Source: Lachnospiraceae bacterium UBA1818 (lineage in GTDB: Bacteria; Bacillota; Clostridia; Lachnospirales; Lachnospiraceae). Taken from it: a stretch of 64,000 nt of DNA. Numbering within the stretch: position 1 is the stretch's first letter; each line of letters starts with the position of its first letter. The DNA is taken from the NCBI GenBank assembly GCA_904419285.1, contig CAJFQZ010000016.1:1-64000 (forward strand), read 5' to 3'. The position numbers were made by a program, and so were the translations under genes. Below the pieces are notes generated by a model. The model saw only the letters and a list, made by a program, of their open reading frames with translations, ran no database searches and had not been told where the DNA came from. Of the stretch, positions 15,431 through 25,014 are shown one piece after another.

Positions 15431-18046
15431 ATGAGAGAAAAAATTGTTCTGATCGACGGACACAGCATCCTGAACCGCGCGTTTTACGGTGTGCCGGACC
15501 TGACCAACTCGGAAGGGCTTCACACGAACGCGGTCTACGGTTTCCTGAATATCATGTTCAAAGTCCTGGACGAGGAGAAGCCGGAATATCTGACCGTCAC
15601 ATTCGATGTGCACGCGCCCACATTCCGCCATAAAATGTTCGCTGACTACAAGGGGACGAGAAAACCGATGGCGGAAGAACTGCGCCAGCAGGTTCCGGTC
15701 ATCAAGGATGTCTTAAAGGCGATGAATATTGAGATCATAGAAAAGGAAGGACTTGAGGCAGACGACCTCCTCGGGACGATCTCCTGCATGTGCGAGGAGA
15801 AGGGGATGGACGTTTCCATCATCTCAGGAGACAGGGACACCCTGCAGCTAGCAACGGAGCATGTGAAGATCCGTATTCCGAAGACGAAGCAGGGCAGGAC
15901 CGAGGTGGAGGATTACAATGCCTCGGATGTGATAGAAAAATACGGTGTGACGCCCAAGGAATTCATTGACGTGAAGGCGCTGATGGGCGACGCGTCGGAC
16001 AATATCCCGGGAGTCCCCGGCGTGGGCGAGAAGACGGCGACGAAGATCATACAGCAGTACAAGTCGATCGAGAACGCTTATGAGCATGTGGATGAGCTGA
16101 AGCCTCCGAGAGCCAGCAGGAACCTGAAAGAGTTCTGGGAGCAGGCAGAGATGAGCAAGACTCTGGCGACTATCGAGACCCACGCGGAGATCGAGTTTGA
16201 TGTTGAGAAGGCGCATCTCGGAGACCTCTATACAAAGGAGGCACATGACCTGTTCCAGCGGCTTCAGTTCAAGAACCTGCTGGGGCGGTTCGACGTGGGC
16301 GTCTCCGCCAATGAAGTGGAGAAGAAATTCAGGGAAGTGACGGAACGCGAAGAGATCGAGCGCGTCTTTGAGGAAGCGATGCATGCTGAGAGTGTGGGGG
16401 CGGCGTTTTCGAAGGACCAGGGAAATGTTCTTCCGCTGTTTGCGCATCCCTCCGGTTTCGGGCGGATCGCGGTTGCCTTCGGTGAGGACAGGATCTACTC
16501 CATTCCATGTGATATGGACACAGATATGGAGTATCTGTTCGGCGGACTTTCAAAGATCGCCGGAACAGTGAAGACATTTGCCATGTGCGGGCTCAAGGAG
16601 TATCTCTCTTACCTGCCTGATGCAGAGAGCAGCAGAAGTTTCGACGTGATCGTCGCGGCATACCTTCTGAACCCTCTGAAGAGTGATTATGATTACACGG
16701 ATGTGGCGAGGGAGCAGCTGAACCTTCTTGTCGATGAGAAGGCGGACGAGTCTGCCAAGGCGTGTTATGAAGCCTACACCGCATATGCATCGGTCCCTCT
16801 TCTGGAGAAGAAGCTGGAAGAAACCGGCATGGACCGGCTTTTTAGTGAGATTGAGATGCCTCTTGTGTTTACCCTCTATGACATGGAGCAGGCGGGCGTC
16901 AAGGTGGAGGCGGAAGCGCTGAAAGCCTATGGGGATCAGCTCGGCACACGGATCGTGGAGCTGGAGAAAGAGATCTACGAGATGGCAGGGGAAGAGTTCA
17001 ACATCAATTCTCCGAAGCAGCTCGGCGTGATCCTTTTTGAGAAGCTCGGGATGCCCCATGCGAAGAAGACAAAGACAGGATACTCCACCGCTGCGGATGT
17101 GCTGGACAAGCTTGCCCCGGACTACCCCATTGTGGCAAAGATCCTGGAATACCGCCAGCTCGCGAAATTGAAATCCACTTATGCGGACGGGCTTGCCGTA
17201 TTTATCGGAGCGGACGGCCGTATCCACGGAAAGTTCAACCAGACGATCACAGCGACAGGAAGGATCAGCAGCACGGAACCTAATCTCCAGAACATCCCGG
17301 TCAGGATGGAGCTGGGCAGGCTGATCAGAAAGGTGTTCGTGCCGAAGGAGGGATGCGTGTTCGTGGACGCGGACTATTCCCAGATCGAACTTCGCATCCT
17401 GGCCCACTGCTCCGGAGACGAGCAGCTGATCCAGGCCTACAGGGAGGCAAAGGACATCCACAGGATGACAGCCTCCCAGGTGTTCCACACGCCGTTTGAC
17501 GAGGTGACGGACCAGCAGAGGAGGAACGCGAAGGCGGTCAACTTCGGTATTGTGTATGGCATCAGCTCCTACGGGCTGAGCGAGGACCTGAGCATTACCC
17601 GCAAGGAGGCGGCCCAGTATATTGAACACTATTTTGAGACTTATCCGGGCATCAAGCGATTCCTTGACGACTCGGTGGCAAACGCGAAAGAAAAAGGGTA
17701 TGCGGTCACTCTCTTCGGAAGACGCAGGCCGGTTCCGGAGCTGAAGTCCAGCAATTATATGCAGCGGAACTTCGGGGAGCGTGTTGCCATGAACGCGCCG
17801 ATCCAGGGAACAGCGGCGGATATCATCAAGATCGCAATGATCGGCGTGAACAGTGAGCTGAAGAAACGGAATATGAAATCCCGCCTGATCCTCCAGGTAC
17901 ACGACGAACTGCTGATCGAGGCCGATGAGAACGAGGTGGACGAGGTCAGAGAGATCCTGCGGGATCAGATGGAGAACGCGGCGCAGCTGTCAGTGCCGCT
18001 GATCGTAGACATGCATACAGGGCACAACTGGTACGAGGCGAAGTAG
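15431..18046 (+). CDS. polA: DNA polymerase I
   Basis: 871 residues from ATG 15431; AAGGAG is at 15414-15419. An in-frame ATG at 15401 lacks a ribosome-binding site and would overlap the real one. Residues 1-290 are the 5'-3' exonuclease (VLIDGHSILNRAFYG, DDLLGTI, SGDRDTLQL, GDASDNIPGVPGVGEKTA). The middle domain has the fold of the 3'-5' exonuclease but not its acidic metal ligands, as in Bacillus. The polymerase domain has motif A DADYSQIELR (646-655), motif B RRNAKAVNFGIVYG and motif C QVHDELLIEA. It fills gaps in repair and removes Okazaki primers. It heads a tight operon, with coaE starting two bases after its stop. Confidence 0.97.
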   Translation: MREKIVLIDGHSILNRAFYGVPDLTNSEGLHTNAVYGFLNIMFKVLDEEKPEYLTVTFDVHAPTFRHKMFADYKGTRKPMAEELRQQVPVIKDVLKAMNIEIIEKEGLEADDLLGTISCMCEEKGMDVSIISGDRDTLQLATEHVKIRIPKTKQGRTEVEDYNASDVIEKYGVTPKEFIDVKALMGDASDNIPGVPGVGEKTATKIIQQYKSIENAYEHVDELKPPRASRNLKEFWEQAEMSKTLATIETHAEIEFDVEKAHLGDLYTKEAHDLFQRLQFKNLLGRFDVGVSANEVEKKFREVTEREEIERVFEEAMHAESVGAAFSKDQGNVLPLFAHPSGFGRIAVAFGEDRIYSIPCDMDTDMEYLFGGLSKIAGTVKTFAMCGLKEYLSYLPDAESSRSFDVIVAAYLLNPLKSDYDYTDVAREQLNLLVDEKADESAKACYEAYTAYASVPLLEKKLEETGMDRLFSEIEMPLVFTLYDMEQAGVKVEAEALKAYGDQLGTRIVELEKEIYEMAGEEFNINSPKQLGVILFEKLGMPHAKKTKTGYSTAADVLDKLAPDYPIVAKILEYRQLAKLKSTYADGLAVFIGADGRIHGKFNQTITATGRISSTEPNLQNIPVRMELGRLIRKVFVPKEGCVFVDADYSQIELRILAHCSGDEQLIQAYREAKDIHRMTASQVFHTPFDEVTDQQRRNAKAVNFGIVYGISSYGLSEDLSITRKEAAQYIEHYFETYPGIKRFLDDSVANAKEKGYAVTLFGRRRPVPELKSSNYMQRNFGERVAMNAPIQGTAADIIKIAMIGVNSELKKRNMKSRLILQVHDELLIEADENEVDEVREILRDQMENAAQLSVPLIVDMHTGHNWYEAK

Positions 18047-18048
18047 AG

Positions 18049-18633
18049 ATGAAAGTTCTTGGGATCACCGGAGGCGTCGGCTCCGGGAAGAGTGAGGTAT
18101 TGAATTACTTAAGAGAAGCGTACGGCGCAGTAGTCTGCCAGATGGACGAGACGGCGAAGCGCCTGCAGGAGAAAGGGACCGGATGCTTCCGGAAGATCGC
18201 AGAGGCGTTCGGTCCGGAGATCATCGGTGCGGACGGGGAGCTGGACCGGAAGAAGCTTGGAGCAAGAGTCTTTTCTGATCCGGAGCAGCTCCGCCTGCTC
18301 AACAGTATCGTCCATCCGGAAGTCCTGCGCAGCGTGAGCGCGGACATCAGGAAGCATACAGAGGAGGGGACACCGCTCTATGTTGTCGAGGCAGCTCTGC
18401 TCCCGGATGTGGGCGGGGAGCTCTGCGATGAGATCTGGTACATCTACGCTTCGGAAGAGGTGCGCCGGGAGCGGCTGAAGGCTTCCCGGCATTATTCGGA
18501 CGAAAAGATAACGGACATGATCGCGTCCCAGCCCTCCGAGGAGACCTTCCGGCGGGCGTGCACCGCGGTCATTGACAACAGCGGTCCGTTTGAGAATACA
18601 GAGAGACAAATAGGAGAGAGATTGAGATTATGA
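18049..18633 (+). CDS. coaE: Dephospho-CoA kinase
   Basis: 194 residues, the usual size. Last step of coenzyme A synthesis: phosphorylation of the 3'-hydroxyl of dephospho-CoA. The P-loop is GGVGSGKSEV at residues 8-17; other signs are the CMDETAKRL region (normally DAD) and EGTPLYVVEAALLPDVGG, which corresponds to the conserved VPLLFE segment. Substituted residues in these regions make it a somewhat divergent member. ATG lies two bases after the polA stop, and its end overlaps the next ATG by four bases, so translation is probably coupled. Confidence 0.92.
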   Translation: MKVLGITGGVGSGKSEVLNYLREAYGAVVCQMDETAKRLQEKGTGCFRKIAEAFGPEIIGADGELDRKKLGARVFSDPEQLRLLNSIVHPEVLRSVSADIRKHTEEGTPLYVVEAALLPDVGGELCDEIWYIYASEEVRRERLKASRHYSDEKITDMIASQPSEETFRRACTAVIDNSGPFENTERQIGERLRL

Positions 18634-19427
18634 GAATGTGCAGCATTGCCAGCGGGAGCAGCGGCAACTGTATCTACGTGGGGAACGATGACACGCATCT
18701 GCTCGTGGATACGGGGATCAGTAAGAAAAGGATAGAGGAAGGACTTCGGGAACTTGAGATCAAAGGGGAGGAGCTGGACGGGATCCTGATCACCCATGAG
18801 CATTCGGATCACATTCAGGGCCTGGGCGTGTTCAGCAGAAAATATGAGATCCCGATCTATGCGACGCCGGGGACGATCGAGGGGATCCGGAATTATTCCG
18901 GTCTGGGCAGGCTTCCAGAGGGGCTGCTCCATCCGGTACATACAGATGAACCTTTTGTCCTGGGAGATATCACGGTGAATCCGTTCCGGATCTCACACGA
19001 CGCCAATGAGCCGTCAGGATACCGTCTTGAATGCGGAGAAAAGTCTGTTGCCATTGCCACGGACCTGGGAAAATACGATGAGTATACAGTCTCCCATCTG
19101 AAGGATCTGGATGCAGTGCTCCTGGAGGCGAACCATGACATCCATATGCTGGAAGTGGGCGCCTATCCGTACTATCTGAAGCAGCGCATCCTGGGAGAAA
19201 AGGGGCATTTATCAAATGAATTGTCAGGACAGCTCCTTTGTGATATACTACATGATAATTTGAAACACATCGTCCTCGGGCATCTGAGCAAAGAGAATAA
19301 TTATGCAAGGCTTGCCTATGAGACGGTGAAGCTGGAGGTCACTCTGGCGGACAATGACTATAAAGGCGAGGATCTGGACATGTTTGTGGCGAAACGGGAT
19401 TCTGTTTCGGATATTATCACAGTCTGA
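18630..19427 (+). CDS. walJ: Metallo-beta-lactamase fold protein, WalJ/YycJ family
   Basis: 265 residues. The N-terminus CSIASGSSGNCIYV and LLVDTGIS, the metal-binding HEHSDHIQGL (His56-His61) and later SHDANEP, ATDLGKY, EANHD and LGHLSKEN match the YycJ/VicX/WalJ family, thought to be a cytoplasmic DNA-processing nuclease linked to replication and cell-wall control in Bacillus. In Bacillus it sits with walRK; here it is in an operon with polA and coaE, supporting a DNA-repair role. ATGA overlap with coaE (18630-18633). Confidence 0.88.
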   Translation: MRMCSIASGSSGNCIYVGNDDTHLLVDTGISKKRIEEGLRELEIKGEELDGILITHEHSDHIQGLGVFSRKYEIPIYATPGTIEGIRNYSGLGRLPEGLLHPVHTDEPFVLGDITVNPFRISHDANEPSGYRLECGEKSVAIATDLGKYDEYTVSHLKDLDAVLLEANHDIHMLEVGAYPYYLKQRILGEKGHLSNELSGQLLCDILHDNLKHIVLGHLSKENNYARLAYETVKLEVTLADNDYKGEDLDMFVAKRDSVSDIITV

Positions 19428-19456
19428 GCATGCCGGCTGAACAGGAGGAAGAAAAA

Positions 19457-19729
19457 ATGAAGAAATGTATTGTTACAGTACTTGGAAAAGATACGGTAGG
19501 TATCATTGCAAAAGTGTGCACCTACCTGGCAGAGAATGAGATCAATATCCTTGATATCTCACAGACGATCGTGCAGGGGTATTTTAATATGATGATGATC
19601 GTGGATGTAACGGACCTGAAGAAGGATTTCACACAGGTGTGCGACGAGATGGAAGAACTGGGAAAAGAGATCGGCGTGAATATCCGCTGCCAGAGAGAAG
19701 AAATTTTTGAGAAAATGCACAGACTGTAA
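19457..19729 (+). CDS. ACT-domain protein, UPF0237 family
   Basis: 90 residues from ATG 19457, eight bases after AGGAGG (19443-19448). The single domain begins CIVTVLGKDTVGIIAKVCTY and has NILDISQTIVQGYFNMMMIVD, the ligand-binding beta-alpha-beta of ACT domains. Small stand-alone ACT proteins of this type are regularly found next to UPF0210 genes, as here. It presumably binds an amino acid or other small ligand; the target is unknown. Confidence 0.9.
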   Translation: MKKCIVTVLGKDTVGIIAKVCTYLAENEINILDISQTIVQGYFNMMMIVDVTDLKKDFTQVCDEMEELGKEIGVNIRCQREEIFEKMHRL

Positions 19730-19808
19730 TATCAGATGAAAGATGAGTCCCGGACAGGGACCGGGGAGCCTTCGGAGCGAACAGTGTGAAGAATGTGAGG
19801 ACAAAAAT

Positions 19809-21173
19809 ATGATAAATATGTATGAAGTATCAGAGACAAATAAGATGATCGAGCATGAGAACCTGGATGTGAGGACTATCACTCTCGGGCTCAGCCTGCT
19901 CGACTGCGTGGACTCTGATCTGGATGAACTGAACCGCAAGATCTATGAGAAGATCACCCGCCTGGCGGAGAATCTTGTCGCTACAGGGCAGGAGATAGAG
20001 AAGGAATTCGGAATCCCGATCGTCAATAAGAGGATCTCAATCACTCCTGTCTCCCTGGTGGGAGGCGCTGCCTGCCGTACGCCGGAGGACTATGTGACGA
20101 TCGCCAGGACACTGGACAAGGCGGCTCACAAGGTGGGCGTGAACTTTATCGGAGGATATTCTGCTCTTGTCTCAAAGTCCATGACAAAGAGCGACGAGAA
20201 TCTGATCCGTTCGATCCCCCAGGCACTTGCGGAGACAGAGCGGATCTGCAGCTCTGTGAATGTGGGATCCACGAAGACTGGCATCAATATGGATGCGGTG
20301 CGCCTGTGCGGAGAGATCGTCAAGGCGACTGCGGAGGCGACGAAGGAGGAGGATTCTCTCGGCTGCGCAAAGCTGGTGATCTTCTGCAATGCGCCGGATG
20401 ACAATCCGTTTATGGCGGGCGCTTTCCTCGGCGTGACGGAAGGTGACGCGGTGATCAACGTGGGAGTCAGCGGTCCGGGCGTTGTGAAGAAAGCTTTGGA
20501 GAAGGTGAGAGGGAAAGGCTTTGAAGAGCTCTGCGAGACGATCAAGAAGACTGCCTTCAAGGTTACCCGTGTCGGACAGCTTGTCGCAGGGGAAGCTTCC
20601 CAGCGTATGGGAATCCCCTTCGGTATTGTGGATCTCTCTCTTGCGCCGACACCGGCAGTGGGAGACAGTGTGGCTGAGATATTGGAGGAGATCGGGCTTG
20701 AGAGGGTCGGAGCTCCGGGAACAACAGCGGCTCTTGCCATGCTCAACGACCAGGTGAAGAAGGGCGGCGTGATGGCGTCCTCCTACGTGGGCGGATTGAG
20801 CGGAGCATTCATACCGGTCAGCGAGGATCAGGGAATGATCGATGCAGTGAATGCAGGCTCGCTTACACTGGAAAAATTGGAGGCGATGACCTGTGTCTGC
20901 TCTGTAGGGCTTGACATGATCGCGATTCCAGGGAAGACATCTGCTTCTACGATCTCGGGGATCATCGCGGACGAGATGGCCATCGGTATGGTGAACCAGA
21001 AGACAACGGCGGTGCGCCTGATCCCTGTGATCGGGAAAGATGTAGGGGATACGGCGGAATTCGGCGGTCTGCTCGGATACGCTCCGATCATGCCGGTCAA
21101 CGAGTTCGGATGCGATGCGTTTATCAGCAGGAAGGGAAGGATCCCGGCGCCGATCCACAGCTTCAAGAATTAG
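19809..21173 (+). CDS. UPF0210 (DUF711/PFL-like) family protein
   Basis: 454 residues. Start chosen at ATG 19809, eight bases after TGAGGA; the frame is open back to 19743 but that part looks non-coding. Conserved segments include [79 protein letters not shown] and [17 protein letters not shown]. Structures of this family resemble the glycyl-radical enzyme barrel fold, but the catalytic Gly and Cys motifs of such enzymes are not evident. Function is unknown. It is paired with the UPF0237 ACT protein just upstream, so the two probably work together. Confidence 0.9.
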   Translation: MINMYEVSETNKMIEHENLDVRTITLGLSLLDCVDSDLDELNRKIYEKITRLAENLVATGQEIEKEFGIPIVNKRISITPVSLVGGAACRTPEDYVTIARTLDKAAHKVGVNFIGGYSALVSKSMTKSDENLIRSIPQALAETERICSSVNVGSTKTGINMDAVRLCGEIVKATAEATKEEDSLGCAKLVIFCNAPDDNPFMAGAFLGVTEGDAVINVGVSGPGVVKKALEKVRGKGFEELCETIKKTAFKVTRVGQLVAGEASQRMGIPFGIVDLSLAPTPAVGDSVAEILEEIGLERVGAPGTTAALAMLNDQVKKGGVMASSYVGGLSGAFIPVSEDQGMIDAVNAGSLTLEKLEAMTCVCSVGLDMIAIPGKTSASTISGIIADEMAIGMVNQKTTAVRLIPVIGKDVGDTAEFGGLLGYAPIMPVNEFGCDAFISRKGRIPAPIHSFKN

Positions 21174-21238
21174 CAGACGGAAGAGAAAAAACAGGAGAAT
21201 GACTGGGCCGGGAAGACAGCGGCGGAACGGAGAGTGTT

Positions 21239-22096
21239 ATGAAAAAAACAGCGATCGTAACAGACAGTAACAGTGGGATCACGCAGAGCAGAGGAAAGGA
21301 ACTGGGCATCTATGTGCTCCCGATGCCTTTCTTTATCGACGGCGAACTTTTTCTGGAAGATATTTCTCTGACACAGGAACAGTTTTATGAGAGACTGGGA
21401 GCAGATTCGGAGATCTCCACCTCCCAGCCCTCACCGGGGGACGTGATGGAGCTGTGGGAGAATCTGCTCAGAGAATATGATGAGATCGTCCATATCCCGA
21501 TGTCCAGCGGGCTGAGCAACAGCTGCGAGACAGCGATGTCGATCGCGGCGGAATATGACGGGAAAGTCCAGGTAGTGAACAATCAGAGAATTTCTGTCAC
21601 TCAGGAGCAGTCTGTCTATGACGCGATGAAGCTCAGAAGCCAGGGAAAAACTGCCCGGGAGATACGGGAGGTGCTGGAACGGGAGAAGTTCCAGTCCAGT
21701 ATCTATATCACAGTAGATACCCTCAAGTATCTGAAAAAAGGCGGAAGAGTCACTCCTGCGGCTGCAGCCATCGGTACGGTGCTCAATCTGAAGCCGGTGC
21801 TCCAGATCCAGGGAGAGAAGCTCGACGCCTTCGCCAAGGTAAGAGGATGGAAGGCTGCGAAGAAGACGATGCTCAAGGCGATTGAGGCAGACCTTTCCGG
21901 ACGGTTTGCGGATGTGAAGGAGGATATGATCCTGGGGATGGCCTATACCTGCAGCAGAGAAGAAGCGCAGGAGTGGAAGAAGGAGATCCAGGAGAGGTTT
22001 CCGGGGTATGAGATGCTGGAAGGACCATTGTCGCTGAGCGTTGCATGCCACATCGGACCGGGCGCAATGGCGGTCACATGCATGAAAAAGATCTGA
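21239..22096 (+). CDS. DegV family fatty-acid-binding protein (FakB-like)
   Basis: 285 residues. Opens with AIVTDSNSGI and has the fatty-acid-carboxylate motif in STSQPSPGD and IPMSSGLSNSCETA, as in FakB proteins that hold a fatty acid for the kinase FakA. VDTLKYLKKGGRV and GTVLNLKPVLQI are also typical. No fakA lies in the window. The stop codon at 22094-22096 lies within a hairpin shared with the convergent tmcAL gene. Confidence 0.9.
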   Translation: MKKTAIVTDSNSGITQSRGKELGIYVLPMPFFIDGELFLEDISLTQEQFYERLGADSEISTSQPSPGDVMELWENLLREYDEIVHIPMSSGLSNSCETAMSIAAEYDGKVQVVNNQRISVTQEQSVYDAMKLRSQGKTAREIREVLEREKFQSSIYITVDTLKYLKKGGRVTPAAAAIGTVLNLKPVLQIQGEKLDAFAKVRGWKAAKKTMLKAIEADLSGRFADVKEDMILGMAYTCSREEAQEWKKEIQERFPGYEMLEGPLSLSVACHIGPGAMAVTCMKKI

Positions 22097-22115
22097 ATCC
22101 GGAGACTCAGATCTT
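22085..22115 (-). terminator. tmcAL terminator that embeds both convergent stop codons
   Basis: AAGATCTGA (22088-22096, ending with the degV stop) pairs perfectly with TCAGATCTT (22107-22115, starting with the complement of the tmcAL stop), 10-base loop. On the minus strand the stem runs directly into TTTTT, so it terminates tmcAL; no U-run exists on the plus strand. Confidence 0.75.
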
Positions 22116-23393
22116 GATCACTGCCTGTTTGTATTCATTTTGAAATGCCGTCTTAAACTTATCCGTGACAACGGAATTGTACAGATTGGATGCCAGAAGA
22201 TCATTTCTGAGCATCTGCCTGCCGGGGGCGGGGAGGACGGCGCTTTCGGAAAGTCTTGTGAGGACCGGGAGAGAACTCTTTTCAGACAGAAGGGAAAGGA
22301 GCTTTACCCGGTCTTTTCTGAAACCGAGGAGCCGGGCATAGAAATGCCAGCCTCCGTCGATATATTCCTGTACATTTTTTGTCTTGATCCCAAGCATAAT
22401 ATGAAGAAGGGCACGGCTGATCCTGGCGTGGGTAATCTCCCGTGTCTTTAGCAGCTCACAGAACTGTTTATAGTTGAAAAAGTTGTTGAGCTGGGAACAG
22501 ATGCGGTTCGCAAGTTCCCCGGAGACGTCCAGATACCGTGTGAGATCCTCAGGCTGTTTGTTGAGAAGCTTGTATTTCAGGATCAGGGAAAAGTCATTCT
22601 GATAAACCGGAAACAGGACTTTATGGCAGTCTTTCAGCAGTTCCAGGCAGCAGGCGGGCACCTGTTCCTCCAGTACTCCCAGTATGTTTGAAAACGGTGT
22701 GTCGTCAAATGAGCCTCCCGAGCGGTCTGTGCGCAGAGAGGAAGAGGAGTATGCCAGCAGAGAGCGGATGGCGGAAGCAGAGCTGAAGCGTCCGTTGATG
22801 GAGCTGTCATGGTAGTGGGATCCTTTCCGGAGTATGGTATAGGGCACCATGGAGCTGTTCAGCCTGCGGAGTGCTTTCAGGTACTCGATTCCCAGGATAT
22901 TGTTCGGATCATCCAGAAGAGAAGCGAGCCTTTCATTTCCGGTATAGTCCGAGACTGCTTTTTTTCTTGCGGCAGGATAAGACTGCCCGTTTTTCAGTGC
23001 TTCTCTCAGAGACTCCTTATATGCTTCAGGCTCATCGAGAAGGATGCGGGCAATGTCCCAGAGAGAGTCCAGATCATTGCATTCGCTCCCGAAGCAGACT
23101 GCGTCTGTTACGCCCAGACGATCCAGAAGAGAGACTGCTCCCATGGCAAAGTATTCTGCGCTCCCCGAAGCATAGCAGACGGGGAGCTCAAAGACTGCTC
23201 CTGCGCCGCACTTGAGGGCCATCTCCGCGCGCAGCCGCTTTGGCATGATCGCGGGAGTACCTCTCTGGACATAGTCTCCGCTCATGACGACGATGACTGT
23301 GTCTGCGCCGGAGACACGTTTGGCCTCCTCGATATGGTAGAGGTGTCCGTTGTGGAACGGGTTGTATTCAGTGATCAGACCGACAATTTTCAT
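22107..23393 (-). CDS. tmcAL: tRNA(Met) cytidine acetate ligase
   Basis: 428 residues from the ATG at 23391-23393, with AAGGAG at 23400-23405 on the minus strand; the frame extends to 23426 but that start lacks a site. The enzyme activates acetate with ATP and acetylates cytidine 34 of elongator tRNA-Met. The N-terminus GLITEYNPFHNGHLYHIEEAK has the HxGH nucleotidyltransferase motif (14-17); MSGDYVQRGTPAIMPK and FGSECNDLDSL are also typical of the YlbM family. Acetate for it would be available through ackA-pta nearby, but it is a single-gene unit. Confidence 0.93.
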   Translation of the reverse strand: MKIVGLITEYNPFHNGHLYHIEEAKRVSGADTVIVVMSGDYVQRGTPAIMPKRLRAEMALKCGAGAVFELPVCYASGSAEYFAMGAVSLLDRLGVTDAVCFGSECNDLDSLWDIARILLDEPEAYKESLREALKNGQSYPAARKKAVSDYTGNERLASLLDDPNNILGIEYLKALRRLNSSMVPYTILRKGSHYHDSSINGRFSSASAIRSLLAYSSSSLRTDRSGGSFDDTPFSNILGVLEEQVPACCLELLKDCHKVLFPVYQNDFSLILKYKLLNKQPEDLTRYLDVSGELANRICSQLNNFFNYKQFCELLKTREITHARISRALLHIMLGIKTKNVQEYIDGGWHFYARLLGFRKDRVKLLSLLSEKSSLPVLTRLSESAVLPAPGRQMLRNDLLASNLYNSVVTDKFKTAFQNEYKQAVIKI

Positions 23394-23403
23394 AAGAATC
23401 TCC

Positions 23404-23432
23404 TTGTATATCATTTCCGTAACCATTATACT
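23404..23432 (+). promoter_or_regulatory. Promoter of mgtE, overlapping a minus-strand -10 for tmcAL
   Basis: Plus strand: TTGTAT (23404-23409), 17 bases, TATACT (23427-23432). Minus strand: TATAAT at 23425-23430 with a weak -35 for tmcAL. The two -10 elements overlap, so the divergent promoters probably compete. Confidence 0.6.
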
Positions 23433-23483
23433 ATAAAAAGATGGATTTCAATAGACAAAAATATCGTAAAGAGGGTGTGTGGC

Positions 23484-24836
23484 ATGGGTCAGGACAGAAA
23501 ACTTGATGTAGAACAGATGACGGAGCTTCTGGAGGAACATGATTTTAAAAAGCTGAAAGAGGAACTGGAGACCATACATCCGGTCGATATCGTTGATGCG
23601 ATGGAGGAGCTGGACAAGAAACAGAGAACGCTCATTTTCCGTCTTCTTGCAAAGGAAGAGGCGGCGGAAGTGTTCACGGATATGGACAGCGATATGCGTG
23701 AGGATCTGATCAATGCTCTGACAGATTCCGAGCTGGAAGAAGTCATGGAAGAGATGTATGTGGACGATACGGTGGACGTGCTGGAGGAAATGCCGGCAAA
23801 CGTGGTAGACCGTCTCCTCATGGCAACGGATGAAGACACGAGGAAGAAGATCAACGCGCTCCTGCAGTATCCGGAGGACAGCGCGGGCAGCATCATGAAT
23901 ATTGAATATATCAGCCTGCGCAGAGAGATGACGGTGGCGGACGCCATCCTGAAGATCCGGCAGGTCGGCATTAACAAGGAGACGATCTATACCTGCTATG
24001 TCACGGAGAAAAAGAAGCTGATCGGGATGGTCGACGTCAAGGATCTGCTGACGGCAGGAGAGTCGAGGAAAATAGAGGAGATCATGGATGACAATGTCCT
24101 CTTTGCCCGGACCCTGGACGATCAGGAGTATGTGGCGAACATGATCAACAAGTACGGACTTGTGGCGATCCCGATCATCGATCATGAGGACTGCCTTGTC
24201 GGAATCGTTACGGTGGATGACGCCATGCTCGTGCTGCAGGATGAGACGACCGAAGACATTAGCATCATGGCCGGCGTCAGTCCCAACGAGGATTCCTACT
24301 TCGGCACCTCTGTTTTCCAGCACGCGAAGAACCGTTCCCTCTGGCTTATGCTCCTGATGCTCTCAGCCACGGTCACGGGAGAGATCCTCGGATATTATGA
24401 GAACGCCATGGCGGTGATGCCCGTGCTGATCACCTTTATCCCGATGCTGATGGGAACGGGAGGAAACTGTGGTTCCCAGAGCTCTACGCTTGTGATCCGC
24501 GGACTCGCCGTAGGAGAGATTGAATTTAAGGACATTTTCAGAGTCATCTTCAAGGAGATCCGCATCGCGCTGATCGTGGGACTGCTGCTGTCAGTGGTCA
24601 ACGGGATCCGGATCTACATCATGTATGATCAGAATATCATGCTGGCACTGGCGCTGGGCATCACGATGATCGCCGTGGTCACTATGGCGAAGTGCATCGG
24701 ATGTATCTTGCCGCTCCTCGCAAAGAAGCTGGGGCTGGATCCGGCGATCATGGCGGCGCCTCTGATCACGACGATCCTGGATACGTGTACGATCCTTGTG
24801 TATTTCAATATTGTGACCGCATTCTTCCATATATAA
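23484..24836 (+). CDS. mgtE: Magnesium transporter MgtE
   Basis: 450 residues from ATG 23484 (GAGGG at 23471-23475). Order of parts: acidic superhelical N domain (residues 1-130), two CBS domains (about 135-260) that sense cytoplasmic Mg, a connecting helix, then five membrane helices (about 285-450). The pore segment MLMGTGGNCGSQSSTLVIRGLA is the family signature, and the conserved Asp in GLDPAIMAAPLITTILDTC lines the pore. The frame is open far upstream, over tmcAL on the other strand, but that portion is not protein-like. No M-box riboswitch is seen in the short leader. Confidence 0.95.
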   Translation: MGQDRKLDVEQMTELLEEHDFKKLKEELETIHPVDIVDAMEELDKKQRTLIFRLLAKEEAAEVFTDMDSDMREDLINALTDSELEEVMEEMYVDDTVDVLEEMPANVVDRLLMATDEDTRKKINALLQYPEDSAGSIMNIEYISLRREMTVADAILKIRQVGINKETIYTCYVTEKKKLIGMVDVKDLLTAGESRKIEEIMDDNVLFARTLDDQEYVANMINKYGLVAIPIIDHEDCLVGIVTVDDAMLVLQDETTEDISIMAGVSPNEDSYFGTSVFQHAKNRSLWLMLLMLSATVTGEILGYYENAMAVMPVLITFIPMLMGTGGNCGSQSSTLVIRGLAVGEIEFKDIFRVIFKEIRIALIVGLLLSVVNGIRIYIMYDQNIMLALALGITMIAVVTMAKCIGCILPLLAKKLGLDPAIMAAPLITTILDTCTILVYFNIVTAFFHI

Positions 24837-24939
24837 TAGGAAGAAATGAGACCAAAAAAGATTGTTATTTTTGTGACAAACATAGAAAAAAAGTGTGCGA
24901 AATATGACGATTGTATTTGAAAATGCACATGAATTGTAC

Positions 24940-24968
24940 TTGTATACAAAAAACCTTTGAGTTATAAT
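24940..24968 (+). promoter_or_regulatory. Promoter of pta-ackA
   Basis: TTGTAT (24940-24945), 17 bases, TATAAT (24963-24968), about 45 bases before the pta ATG. Confidence 0.75.
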
Positions 24969-25014
24969 AAGCATGGTTATCAAGTTATAAAAAATGAAAG
25001 GTGGCTTTTCAATC

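Noticed and set aside
16550-17902. A 450-codon minus-strand open frame antisense to polA
   Set aside because: Shadow of the polymerase domain; no promoter, ribosome-binding site or motif.
22809-23483. Upstream extension of the mgtE frame
   Set aside because: It runs antisense through tmcAL, and MgtE homology starts exactly at ATG 23484 with its own ribosome-binding site and promoter.
23394-23483. M-box magnesium riboswitch before mgtE
   Set aside because: The leader from the predicted start point is only about 45 bases, far too short.
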